The notes under the pieces: generated by a model
The model's input: the letters and a program-made list of their open reading frames with translations, nothing else
What the model was told of the DNA's origin: nothing
Database searches by the model: none
Source: Sedimenticola sp.
Lineage (GTDB): Bacteria; Pseudomonadota; Gammaproteobacteria; Chromatiales; Chromatiaceae
Assembly: GCA_011051655.1 (NCBI GenBank)
Contig: DRKS01000021.1
Span: 1 to 64,000, forward strand
Reading direction: 5' to 3'
DNA: 64,000 nt
Part shown: positions 1-8,097 of the stretch, piece by piece
Layout of the letters: each line of letters opens with the position of its first letter
Position numbering within the stretch: position 1 is the stretch's first letter
Position numbers and translations under genes: made by a program

Positions 1-240
1 CCCGCATTTCTCACCAGGATTTGGATTTTTGGGGCAAGCTGGCGAAGCAGGTTGGACGATCGGCCGCCGAAGCATAGCCGTAGCTATGGTTCAAGGCTGA
101 TCGTTCAAGATGCGAAGCCAGATTGTTCCAAAAACCAAATAGGACGGAGTATAAATTAACCGCCATCACCTTATGAGACTAAGTACATTGAATTTCATAA
201 ATTTCTCAATTAACCGGGTCCGCCTGGTGAGAAATGCGGG
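1..240. repeat. Foldback / MITE-like repeat with 18-bp terminal inverted repeats
   Basis: Positions 1-18 (CCCGCATTTCTCACCAGG) are perfectly inverted at 223-240. Inside, 19-61 is imperfectly complementary to 99-140: the 24-25 nt arms at 19-43 and 117-140 match with a few mismatches, and TTGGACGATC at 52-61 pairs with GATCGTTCAA at 99-108. A small hairpin (ATAGC/GCTAT) sits in the loop near 74-88. No transposase ORF lies inside. This is the layout of a non-autonomous element or a structured intergenic repeat. The left end touches the window edge, so the true left boundary is unknown. No second copy was found in this window. Confidence 0.6.
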
Positions 241-1892
241 TTAGAGCCGGCTATGGCCTGGCCCTGCTGCTTGGCGGCCTGTTGGCCGGGCTTACGGTTC
301 TGGCCTATTGGCCGGGCATGCAGGCGGGGTTTTATTTCGATGACCTGGTGAACATCGTCGATGCGCCGGCCCTGCATTGGAAGGAATGGTCGGCCGCCGG
401 CGTGCGGCGGGTGGTCGAGGAGGCCACCATGCCGACCCGGGTGCTGGCCAATCTCAGCTTTGCGCTCAACCATCTCTATGGAGGGCTGGATCCTTCCGGT
501 TACCATTGGACCAACCTGGTCATTCATCTGCTGGTGGGGGCGGCCCTGCTCTGGGTCGCCGTGCTGCTTGGGGGTCAGGGCTCGCGCTGCGTGGTAAAAC
601 CGGAGCAAAGACTCCTCTTCGCCCTGCCGGCCGTCTCCCTTTTTCTGCTGCATCCCCTCAACATCCAGGCGGTGACCTATGCCGTTCAGCGCATGACGGC
701 CCTGGCGGCCCTGTTCGTCCTGCTGGCCCTGGGCTGTTATATCAGCGCCAGGGTGCGGCATGGGAGGCGGGCCGCCGCCTGGTTTGCCGCTGCCGGGATC
801 TGCTGGCTGCTGGCCCTGGGCAACAAAGAGACCGCCGTGGCCCTGCCGCTGGTGTTGCTGATCTACGAGGCCTGTTTCTTTCCGGCCTGTTGGAAGGAAC
901 GGATCCGCCATCTCAGCCGGCGGCTGGGGCGTTTGCGGCTGGCGGGGCTGATTGTCGGAGCCGCCGCGCTGGCGGGAGCCGTCGCCGGCCAACTGTATTA
1001 CACCCCGGACCTCATCCGTTGGAACGAGCTGCTGCCGGGCCGGGATTTCACCGGCCTTCAGCGGGTGCTGACCGAGGCGCGGGTTCAGTTTTTCTATTTG
1101 TCCCTGCTGCTTTGGCCGGCGCCCTCCCGGCTCAATCTGGATCATGATTTTGGGCTGTCGGTTTCGCTATTCCAGCCGTGGACGACCGCCGTGGCCGTGG
1201 CCGGCTGGCTGGGCGTGGCGGCGGCGACATTATGGCTGGCCAGGCGTCATCCCCGCTACGGTTTTCCCCTTCTCGGCTACGGGGTGTTTCATTTGCTCGA
1301 ATCAGGGCCCATCAATCTGGAATTGGTATTCGAGCACCGGATGTACCTCCCCATGGCCTTTCTGGCGTTTCCGATCACCAATCTGCTGCTGGATTGCCGC
1401 CGGGGGCGCCGGCTGATCCTCGGGGGGTTGGCGTTGCTGCTCATCCCCCTGTCCGCCGCGACCTTCGAGCGCAATCAGACCTGGTCGGAGCCGCTGGTCT
1501 TTCTGCGTGATTGCGCCGCCAAGTCGCCGGACAAATTCCGGCCCTGGTACAACCTGGGCACTGAACTGGGCAAGGCCGGGCAGTTGGCGGAGGCGGAGCG
1601 TGCATTGTCGCGCGCCCTGGCTGTAAGACCGGATCACTCCATGGCGCATAACCAACTGGGGAATGTCTATTTATTGATGGGGCGCCGGCAACAGGCCTTG
1701 GTGCATTACCAGAAGGCCGTCCAGCATGATCCCGACAATCTGGAGGCCATGTTCAACCTGGCTGTGGAATATGACGCCAGAGGGGAGGGGAGGGAGGCGG
1801 TCCGGTTGTTTCGGCAGTTTGTGGAATCGGCCCCTCCATACTATGAAGAAGCCCGCCGCCGCGCACAGTTACGCTTGCGGGCACTGCGTTGA
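234..1892 (+). CDS. Polytopic membrane protein with C-terminal TPR repeats (TMTC/GT-C-like)
   Basis: The 552-residue protein has about ten hydrophobic helices over residues 5-400, then roughly three TPR units from about residue 435 to 530 (motifs such as WYNLGTELGKAGQLAEAERAL). The first periplasmic loop contains FDDLVNI, resembling the acidic loop of GT-C glycosyltransferases and TMTC-type proteins. A role in transferring a sugar from a lipid carrier is possible but inferred. The ATG at 234 lies inside the right inverted repeat of the upstream element, with GGTGAG only a few bases before it. The native start may therefore have been altered by insertion. It converges on the minus-strand cytochrome cluster, ending 28 bp before it. 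Confidence 0.75.
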   Translation: MRVRAGYGLALLLGGLLAGLTVLAYWPGMQAGFYFDDLVNIVDAPALHWKEWSAAGVRRVVEEATMPTRVLANLSFALNHLYGGLDPSGYHWTNLVIHLLVGAALLWVAVLLGGQGSRCVVKPEQRLLFALPAVSLFLLHPLNIQAVTYAVQRMTALAALFVLLALGCYISARVRHGRRAAAWFAAAGICWLLALGNKETAVALPLVLLIYEACFFPACWKERIRHLSRRLGRLRLAGLIVGAAALAGAVAGQLYYTPDLIRWNELLPGRDFTGLQRVLTEARVQFFYLSLLLWPAPSRLNLDHDFGLSVSLFQPWTTAVAVAGWLGVAAATLWLARRHPRYGFPLLGYGVFHLLESGPINLELVFEHRMYLPMAFLAFPITNLLLDCRRGRRLILGGLALLLIPLSAATFERNQTWSEPLVFLRDCAAKSPDKFRPWYNLGTELGKAGQLAEAERALSRALAVRPDHSMAHNQLGNVYLLMGRRQQALVHYQKAVQHDPDNLEAMFNLAVEYDARGEGREAVRLFRQFVESAPPYYEEARRRAQLRLRALR

Positions 1893-1920
1893 AGCTGAAA
1901 AGGGGCGCCTGCGAGCCCGG

Positions 1921-2274
1921 TCATTTATTGGCGGCCGGTTTCTCCAGCACCGCGTGGCAATTGTCGCAAAGATACAGTGGGAATGCGTAAGCGCTGTTGT
2001 GGCACCCTGAATAACCGCAGTACTGCTCGGTCATGTTTTTTTGCATATTGATATCGTTCGCTCCATGCTTGTCAATGAAGATTTTGGGGTGGCAATCTCC
2101 ACATTTGTACCACTGCTCATGCAGCTTATGAGGGTATGTGACCCGGCCCACATTGGCCTGCTTCATGCTGTCAAGCTTTGAATCCAGAATGATATCCGCA
2201 ATATCGCTTGCAGGCACGGGGGCTGAAAGCAGGGACAGAAACACAATAATTGCGGAAAGTGACGCTTTGATCAT
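1921..2274 (-). CDS. Triheme c7-type cytochrome, periplasmic
   Basis: The 117-residue protein has a signal peptide ending PVPASDIAD and a single c7-type triheme domain of the nanowire_3heme type. The domain starts with YPHKLHEQWYKCGDCH, followed by the CGYSGCH and CDNCH heme sites. The second site is CX4CH rather than CXXCH, unlike every other heme motif in this cluster. The start at 2274 was chosen because it gives a proper signal peptide; a longer reading from 2316 adds 14 residues that do not look like an exported N-terminus. It is the last gene of the minus-strand cluster and probably an electron carrier working with the hexaheme paralogues upstream. Confidence 0.85.
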   Translation of the reverse strand: MIKASLSAIIVFLSLLSAPVPASDIADIILDSKLDSMKQANVGRVTYPHKLHEQWYKCGDCHPKIFIDKHGANDINMQKNMTEQYCGYSGCHNSAYAFPLYLCDNCHAVLEKPAANK

Positions 2275-2333
2275 GGTAGTTGTTGCCTTGGGAAAATGGG
2301 CGCTATTATACAGCATCTTGAAACGCGGTGATG

Positions 2334-3242
2334 TCAGGGGTTCTTGGCTTCACGCACCAGTACGTTCTTGCCCAGCGGCGTGCCCTTGGGGTGATTGTGG
2401 CAACGCATGCAGTCGCTGATGGGGAAGGCGGTTTTGTCGTGGCAGCGGGAGCACCATTTCCCCTTGCCAATATCCATCATGGTGATGTTGTTCGCTCCAA
2501 GCTCATCCTTGAAGATGGCTCCGCCCTTGGTTTCATGGCATATCTTGCATTCGAGCCAGTAGCTGTGGATGCCGTGAGGGAACAGGACGTCCGGCATGCT
2601 TGCGCCTTTTGCCACGAACAGGATGTCATTGTCCCGAATGCGATGCTCTGTTTCTTTTACCTCCGGGTCGAGGCTCCATAACGGCTGGACTATTTTCTCT
2701 TTTACGGCCTTGGCCCAGTCCACTAGGCCATATTTATCCAGGGGCAGGCCGCTTTTCGACAGTGCAAGCGGATGCCAGCCGGAAGCGATTTCCATGAATT
2801 TTGAGTAGGGCTTTGCTTTCGTGCCGACCTTGCCGAGCAACAAGTCCACCTTGCTGACGCCCTTCACGGAATGCTGGATTACGCCAGGGCTCCACCCGGG
2901 CTCAAGGGCATGGCAGCGTTCACATTCCAGCGGTTCCCAGGCAATGAGCCCATTGTGGCAGACGCCACACATCTCCTTTTTCTCGGTGATGATCGCCATG
3001 CTGATTTCATTCTCCCCCGCCTTGAGCCGGAAGATATCTTCATGGCATACGCTGCAGCGAAACCGGATCCGGTGAAACCAATGAGGGAAAACAACGTCAT
3101 CGACCTCGGCGTCACGCATGGCCTCGGCAGTCTTGTTCAGGATGATATCGCCATACTCTGCGAAGGCGCTGTCAAGGGGGAAAACTGCGAGAATACTGAG
3201 GGCGATAGCGACAACTGGTCTCAACATCATCTGCGGCAGCAT
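2334..3242 (-). CDS. Hexaheme cytochrome with two c7-type triheme domains
   Basis: This 302-residue exported protein has a signal peptide ending near AFAEYG. Domain 1 opens with VFPHWFHRIRF and has hemes at residues 63-67, 92-96 and 107-111. Domain 2 opens with LFPHGIHSYW and has hemes at 232-236, 264-268 and 278-282. The two are joined by a linker with the motif GLPLDKYGLVDW, shared with two other proteins here. Domain 2 has a short insertion after its first heme. The FPHxxH histidines are likely axial ligands, as in other c7-type domains. It is probably a periplasmic electron-relay protein. It lies 60 bp from the next gene downstream and belongs to the long minus-strand cluster. Confidence 0.9.
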   Translation of the reverse strand: MLPQMMLRPVVAIALSILAVFPLDSAFAEYGDIILNKTAEAMRDAEVDDVVFPHWFHRIRFRCSVCHEDIFRLKAGENEISMAIITEKKEMCGVCHNGLIAWEPLECERCHALEPGWSPGVIQHSVKGVSKVDLLLGKVGTKAKPYSKFMEIASGWHPLALSKSGLPLDKYGLVDWAKAVKEKIVQPLWSLDPEVKETEHRIRDNDILFVAKGASMPDVLFPHGIHSYWLECKICHETKGGAIFKDELGANNITMMDIGKGKWCSRCHDKTAFPISDCMRCHNHPKGTPLGKNVLVREAKNP

Positions 3243-3299
3243 GGTTGGAGTTCTTACGGGTTATTGTGTAAACGGCCGGACTGCTTGGAAGTGGAATGG

Positions 3300-3701
3300 C
3301 TAATTGCAGTCCGGTATGTTCAATTTATAGGTTAATGGTTCCTCCGGCTCTTCCTCGCCGTCGTCTTCAATGTCACGCAGACCATGCACCATGATGCGGA
3401 TGTAGTCCAGCTCTTCCCTGGTAACGTCGCTCCATTCGCCGTCATCCGTTTCCATGGCTTTCAATTCACGCATCATTTCTCCCACCGCCTTCTTGTCGTT
3501 GCCGATCCTGGATTCCTTCAGCGTCAAGAGTTTTAAGATGGTGCTTTTGAATTTTATGTTTCTATGCAGAAACAGCAATTTTTCCCATTTTCTTGCGTCT
3601 CTTGAAACATTTACGGTAATGGCGGCCAGTTGCTGCCGTGTAAGCGATATGAGTTTGCGGTAAATACGGCTGTCTTTTTGATGTGCGGTGATGCTGGTCA
3701 T
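3300..3701 (-). CDS. Small charged protein of unknown function
   Basis: This 133-residue protein has no signal peptide, no membrane segment and no heme motif. The N-terminal half is basic (MTSITAHQKDSRIYRKLISL) and probably helical. The C-terminal part is strongly acidic (DIEDDGEEEPEEP). I do not recognise a family. It sits between two hexaheme cytochrome genes on the same strand, so it may be co-transcribed and could be a cytoplasmic assembly or regulatory partner, but nothing in the sequence proves this. The ribosome binding site is weak. Confidence 0.55.
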   Translation of the reverse strand: MTSITAHQKDSRIYRKLISLTRQQLAAITVNVSRDARKWEKLLFLHRNIKFKSTILKLLTLKESRIGNDKKAVGEMMRELKAMETDDGEWSDVTREELDYIRIMVHGLRDIEDDGEEEPEEPLTYKLNIPDCN

Positions 3702-3780
3702 ATGGGTGTTCTTGTCGGTGAATTCTGGATTGAATCCAAGGTGGTCATATCGGGTGTGTGGGGCGCGGCAAGTTTTCGGT

Positions 3781-4992
3781 CTAGCTGTCTTTCCGTTTCC
3801 TTTTCTTCCTGGGCTTGCCTACGTGCATGAGCGCGCCTTCAAATCGTACGCCTTTCTCCTGGCTGTGGCATCGCTTGCAGTCGGCGAAGGTAAAGGAAAC
3901 CTTCCCGTGGCAATGGCCGCAGTATTGTCCCTTGGACATCCTGATCATCTTGACATTGTTTTTGAGATCCTTGCTAAAGACCTCGGGATGGCAGGAGGTG
4001 CATCTTATCCAGCTCGAATGGACATTATGGCTGAACAGAACATTATTGACCTTGCTCTTTGATTCAAAGAGGATTTGGTTGTCTCTCACCTCCTGGTGGA
4101 AGTCCCCATTCAGTGATTCGACCGGCTTGAATATGCCGTCCCGCTTCAAGGTGAGCCAGTCTATGAAGCCGAAGCGGTCGACAGGGATGCGCCCATCAGG
4201 CAACTTGTCGATATTCCATTCGGCCCCAAGGCGCTTTGCAACCTCCTTGATGTGCTGGTGGTCAACCGCGTCCGCCTTATGCAGCCTTTCGGATCCCGGC
4301 CTTCCCGCAAGGTGGCATAAGTCGCATTTGTCCTTTTCATCGGCGCCAAAGGCGGTATTGCCGTCGTGGCAGACACCGCACTGTTTGCCCGCCAGGATTT
4401 TCTCCTGGGATATTTCATTGCGCCACCGCTTCATAATAAAGATTTCCTGGTGGCAGACCTTGCATTCGAACCAGATCCGATGGACCCAGTGAGGGTAGAT
4501 CACCGGCGCCAAGCCTTGCTGTTCCATTTCCTTCTCGTGCGTTTTCATGACGAAGTTGCCCAGAAAACGCTCCTCCTTTTTCCACTTCATCAACTCGGCG
4601 TTTCGCTGCTTTTCCTTTTCCAGTTCGTTGCTGATCAGCTTGTGGATTTTTCTAAGCAGTTTTTTACCGCCGCCGTGGTAATGTTGATAACCATTGGCCA
4701 TGGCGTTTGCGGCATCCAGCAGGAACATTCTTTGGCCGATGCTTATGTCGTCTGACATGGCGTCATCGATCAGGCTGCGTATTTCTCCCGGCAGGATGTC
4801 TTTGTTTTCTTTCAGCAGTTCCTCCTGGGCCTTGAACTGAAAGGTCTTGTAATTCGTTATGAATTGAATGCGAAACGGCGTGTCCTCGGCATTGCAGATG
4901 GCGGGGAGGAGGAAGAGCAGCAAAGTTGAAACAAGAACCGCCCTGAGGGGGAGAAGGGCGGGAAGGTCGATTTGTTTCATGCTTGGCGTCAT
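3781..4992 (-). CDS. Hexaheme c7-type cytochrome with extra N-terminal helical domain
   Basis: Starting at 4992, this protein of 403 residues overlaps the stop codon of the preceding gene as ATGA, implying translational coupling. A signal peptide ends near ICNAEDTP. It is followed by about 125 residues of heme-free, mainly helical sequence, then two triheme c7 domains. Domain 1 begins IYPHWVHRIWFECKVCH with further CGVCH and CDLCH sites. Domain 2 begins LFSHNVHSSWIRCTSCH with CGHCH and CKRCH. The domains are joined by a linker containing PVDRFGFIDW, the variant of the motif seen in the other hexahemes. The C-terminus is very basic (KPRKKRKRKDS). The N-terminal domain is unique among the three hexahemes and may dock a partner. 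Confidence 0.88.
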   Translation of the reverse strand: MTPSMKQIDLPALLPLRAVLVSTLLLFLLPAICNAEDTPFRIQFITNYKTFQFKAQEELLKENKDILPGEIRSLIDDAMSDDISIGQRMFLLDAANAMANGYQHYHGGGKKLLRKIHKLISNELEKEKQRNAELMKWKKEERFLGNFVMKTHEKEMEQQGLAPVIYPHWVHRIWFECKVCHQEIFIMKRWRNEISQEKILAGKQCGVCHDGNTAFGADEKDKCDLCHLAGRPGSERLHKADAVDHQHIKEVAKRLGAEWNIDKLPDGRIPVDRFGFIDWLTLKRDGIFKPVESLNGDFHQEVRDNQILFESKSKVNNVLFSHNVHSSWIRCTSCHPEVFSKDLKNNVKMIRMSKGQYCGHCHGKVSFTFADCKRCHSQEKGVRFEGALMHVGKPRKKRKRKDS

Positions 4993-6239
4993 TTTGTTGC
5001 AGCCTTGTTGTCGGCGCGCCATTTCCGGGCCGCCGAAATGGACCTCATCAGGAATGCTGAAGAAAGCTGGTACGCCTTTGATGCGCATTTGAGATTTCCT
5101 TGTGACTTCATTTCCTTGCCGTCGGCGCGCTCTTTTTCGGCGCGCCTGTAGAGGTCGAGGGCGTTCAGTCCGCCGTTCCCTTTGTCGATGCCCCTCTGTC
5201 TGGCGCGCTCGAGGTAGGCATCACTGACGGCAATGGCGGTCTCCAGTTCGTCCGCGATAGTCTTTGCCGCCCGCTCCTTGGCGCGGGATAAGGCCATGGC
5301 CTCTTTCAGTGATGCCGCCAGATCCTGCATTGCCCAGTATGCTGCTTCATGCTGTCCCCGCTCAATCTGAGCGGCAATGCTTTTTATGGTCTTTCGGCCA
5401 CGCTCCAATATGGCGATGGCCTTCTTGTTTCCGCTCTGTTCTATCTTTTTGGCGCTTTTTCCGGCAAGCAGGCGTGTGCTGATGTATTTAAACTGGCGTG
5501 CCACCGATTTTTTCAGCTTTTTCGGCGTCATGCCCTTGGGAAGGGTTTTTTTCTCCTTCGGGGTGAATTTTTTCTCCGTTACGGGCGCGGCCCGATTGTC
5601 TGCCTGCTTGGGGCGGGAACCGCTGCGCTTCTTTTTGGAGAGGGCGATGGCCTTCTGCAAGAGCCTGGATGAATCCAGGAAAACGGCCATGGCGGACTTG
5701 TAGTCCTTTGCAATCACCAGCCGGTTGGCCTCGTTCCGTGCCTTCTGCGCCCGCTGAAAAAATTCGAGGGCCTCCGGGCCACCGTCTCCCTTGTCGATCT
5801 TTCTTTGCTTCGCCCGGTTGTAATAGGCGTCGCTGGCGATGCGTGCGCTTTCCATGTCATCCTTGATTTTCTTGGCCGCTATATCCTTGGCCCGGACCAT
5901 TTTCATGGCGGTCCTGAGGGATTTGCCTAGATCCTGAAGGGCCCAGTACGAGGCCTCAAGTTTTCCCTGGCGGATTTGTTCGGCGATCCGGTCTCTCTCT
6001 TTGCGGCTGTTCTGCAATATGGCGATCGCCGAGGCATTTCCGCTTTCCTCGATCTGGCGGGCGCTCTTGCCGGAGAGCAAGCGGTCATCGATGTATTTGA
6101 GCTGGCGGTTGACCGATTTTTCCAGCTTTTCCGGCGTCATGCCCTTGGGGAGGGCCTTGCCGGTTTCGGCATGAAGAGAAGCAGCGCTGGAAAGGATTAC
6201 CAGTATAACTGCCAGGAATCTCCAGATACTTCTCTTCAT
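4989..6239 (-). CDS. Exported heme-free protein with tandem internal duplication
   Basis: The 416-residue protein begins with a signal peptide (MKRSIWRFLAVILVILSSAA, ending SLHAET). The mature protein is two copies of about 180 residues. Each starts with LPKGMTP.KL.KSV.RQ, continues with a GKSA..IE.SGN..AIAIL segment, then ASYWALQDL or AAYWAMQDL, and has RAKQRKIDKGDGG or RARQRGIDKGNGG near its end. There is no cysteine heme motif and the sequence is highly charged and helical. The family is not recognised. Its location between hexaheme genes, with ATGA coupling to the next one, suggests a structural or scaffold role for the periplasmic cytochromes. This is inference. Confidence 0.8.
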   Translation of the reverse strand: MKRSIWRFLAVILVILSSAASLHAETGKALPKGMTPEKLEKSVNRQLKYIDDRLLSGKSARQIEESGNASAIAILQNSRKERDRIAEQIRQGKLEASYWALQDLGKSLRTAMKMVRAKDIAAKKIKDDMESARIASDAYYNRAKQRKIDKGDGGPEALEFFQRAQKARNEANRLVIAKDYKSAMAVFLDSSRLLQKAIALSKKKRSGSRPKQADNRAAPVTEKKFTPKEKKTLPKGMTPKKLKKSVARQFKYISTRLLAGKSAKKIEQSGNKKAIAILERGRKTIKSIAAQIERGQHEAAYWAMQDLAASLKEAMALSRAKERAAKTIADELETAIAVSDAYLERARQRGIDKGNGGLNALDLYRRAEKERADGKEMKSQGNLKCASKAYQLSSAFLMRSISAARKWRADNKAATK

Positions 6240-6287
6240 GCCTACTTTGTCGATATGGCGTCAGCCAAGTGCAGGAGCAATCAACTC

Positions 6288-7394
6288 TCAGTCAGAGTAA
6301 GTGCAGTCTTCACTTTCCTTGCAAGCCTTTACCTTTTCCCTGTTGTGACATTTTTCGCAGTCCTCCAGGGGGAAGGCGACCCTGCCATGGCACTCACCAC
6401 AGTACTTGCCTTTGGCCATCTCCCGCATGGTCATCACGGTAGAGCCGGCGGAGCGCGTGAAACGGTGCGGATGGCAGCTCTTGCAGTTCAACCACCAGGC
6501 ATGCAGGGTGTGGGGGAACAAGACCTCGGAGATGGTCTTACTCTTCACCTGAATGATGATGTCTTCGATGTCTTCGTCCCCATCCGGGTTGAATGTATAG
6601 TGGACGGGTGACTCATAGAGGGGGTCATCAGGGTCGATGGAGCCTTTTGGCAGCAGCATGCCGTTTTTGGTGATTTTGATCCAGTCGACGAGACCATACT
6701 TGTCCTTCGGCAGGCCGGCGATGGAGAAGGCCTTGGGTTGCCAGCCGGCACCCCATTTGAAGGCGCTGCCCGCAGGCTTGCGGCGATCACCCCGGCCTGC
6801 CGGTTTGCCGCTTCGGCCGGCGAACAGAATATCTGCGGGGTTGGTGATCTCCTTGGGCTTTTGTTCGGCTTCGAGTTGCTCGATGGGGTAGAAGTGGCAG
6901 TTCTCGCACTCCAGGGGATCCCATGCCACAGAGCCGTCGTGACAGACGCCGCATTTTTCACCGGCGCTGATGGCGTCCATGTCAATGATGTTGGCGCCCT
7001 TGTTGGTCTCGAAGACGTCTTCGTGACAGACCTTGCAGCGGAAGCGAATGCGGTGGAACCAGTGCGGGAAGACAACTGCGTCCACCTCGCCCTCTATCAT
7101 GCCTTCCTTGGTTCTGGCCATGACGATATCGCCATAAACGAGCTCCACTTTTTCATAGTCAGGCTCAGCCGGCTGAGGTTTGGGAGCGGGTTTTTTGGCC
7201 GCTACGGTTTTCTTTTTGGCCGGTGCGGCCTTTTTTGCAGGGGGCGCCGCTTTTTTAGCAGTTTGCTTTACAAACTTTGCCGCCTTTGCTGGTTTCTTTG
7301 TTGGCTCGGCAGAATAGGCGCCGCCAGAGAAGACCAGGAACAGACCAATGAATATTAACAGTGATAGTAGTGTTGTACCCTTGAGTTTCACCAT
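6288..7394 (-). CDS. Hexaheme c7-type cytochrome with Lys/Ala/Pro-rich N-terminal spacer
   Basis: The ATG at 7394 is preceded by GGAGGAGG with an 8-nt spacer; the GTG at 7403 overlaps that site and is unlikely. The 368-residue protein has a signal peptide ending GGAYSAEP, then a Lys/Ala/Pro-rich stretch (about residues 30-77) that could act as an extended tether. Triheme domain 1 (VFPHWFHRIRF) has hemes near residues 120, 148 and 163. Domain 2 (LFPHTLHAWW) has hemes near 304, 332 and 346. The connecting linker carries GLPKDKYGLVDW. The C-terminus has two further cysteines (CKESEDC). It is likely a periplasmic electron-relay protein. A terminator lies between it and the upstream monoheme gene. 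Confidence 0.9.
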   Translation of the reverse strand: MVKLKGTTLLSLLIFIGLFLVFSGGAYSAEPTKKPAKAAKFVKQTAKKAAPPAKKAAPAKKKTVAAKKPAPKPQPAEPDYEKVELVYGDIVMARTKEGMIEGEVDAVVFPHWFHRIRFRCKVCHEDVFETNKGANIIDMDAISAGEKCGVCHDGSVAWDPLECENCHFYPIEQLEAEQKPKEITNPADILFAGRSGKPAGRGDRRKPAGSAFKWGAGWQPKAFSIAGLPKDKYGLVDWIKITKNGMLLPKGSIDPDDPLYESPVHYTFNPDGDEDIEDIIIQVKSKTISEVLFPHTLHAWWLNCKSCHPHRFTRSAGSTVMTMREMAKGKYCGECHGRVAFPLEDCEKCHNREKVKACKESEDCTYSD

Positions 7395-7450
7395 CACTTT
7401 CACCTCCTCCAGCTTTACAAATTTCAGATTTGATATTGTTTTGGATGCGT

Positions 7451-7484
7451 AAAAAACTCAAGGGGGTTAAAGAAACCCCCTTGA
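7451..7484 (-). terminator. Intrinsic terminator inside the cytochrome cluster
   Basis: On the minus strand, an 11-bp stem (TCAAGGGGGTT at 7458-7468 with AACCCCCTTGA at 7474-7484) and a 5-nt loop are followed by six T residues (complement of 7451-7456). It lies directly after the monoheme cytochrome gene and about 55 bp before the hexaheme gene start. Full termination would split the cluster into two units; partial read-through would set a ratio between the upstream enzyme genes and the downstream hexahemes. Confidence 0.85.
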
Positions 7485-7504
7485 ATGGTTAGATCAATCC
7501 TTAA

Positions 7505-7918
7505 TTACTGCACCAAGGACCTGATGTAGTGCACGAGCCCCCAAACCTGCTCATCGGTCAGTTCTTTTCCTTTTTTGGCCTTGCCAGCCATCCAGGGTTT
7601 CATCTCGGTCCCCTCACTGCCGTGCATGGTGATCCAGAAGAGTTCACCGTCGGTCCGGTCGATACCCCCGGTCCAATCCGGCGGCATCGGGTCCATATCC
7701 TTGGCGCCAGGACCCTTGCCGTTGCCTTTGGAGCCATGGCACTTTTTGCATTTTTTCTTGTACAATTTCTTGGCAGCTTTTAAGACATCGTCATCGGCCT
7801 CAACGGGGTTTTCCATAGCCTTGGCGTCAGCCGGAATCTCTGCCTTGGCAAAGGCCGCTGGAGAAAACAGGTATGCGGCCGCCAGGGCGGCAACAACTGT
7901 GACATTTCTTTTCAACAT
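7505..7918 (-). CDS. Monoheme class I c-type cytochrome
   Basis: This 137-residue protein has a signal peptide ending PAAFAKAE and one heme site, CKKCHG, near residue 57. Downstream are a DMDPMPPDW segment, a MKPWMAGK segment whose methionine is the likely sixth ligand, and the C-terminal helix LTDEQVWGLVHYIRSLVQ typical of small cytochrome c domains. The ATG at 7918 is preceded by GAGG with 7-nt spacing. It is probably a soluble periplasmic shuttle between the pentaheme/molybdoenzyme complex and the hexaheme proteins, based on gene order. It is followed by a strong terminator. Confidence 0.9.
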   Translation of the reverse strand: MLKRNVTVVAALAAAYLFSPAAFAKAEIPADAKAMENPVEADDDVLKAAKKLYKKKCKKCHGSKGNGKGPGAKDMDPMPPDWTGGIDRTDGELFWITMHGSEGTEMKPWMAGKAKKGKELTDEQVWGLVHYIRSLVQ

Positions 7919-8097
7919 ATATATACCTCACAATTGATGATTGGTCAGATTGATGTAGGTCCAACGGTCAGCAAACGGCAGCTTAGGCTGTTTACCGTCC
8001 GAAAATCGCAGTTATCGCAGAGGTCATATGCTACCCTGCAAACCGCATATTGAGGCGGCCAGTATTATGTAACTGGGAACCCATGCCCCTGCATGAG

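Noticed and set aside
1921-7394. Complete extracellular electron transfer conduit (Mtr-type)
   Set aside because: No outer-membrane beta-barrel or decaheme protein was found; the cytochromes look periplasmic only.
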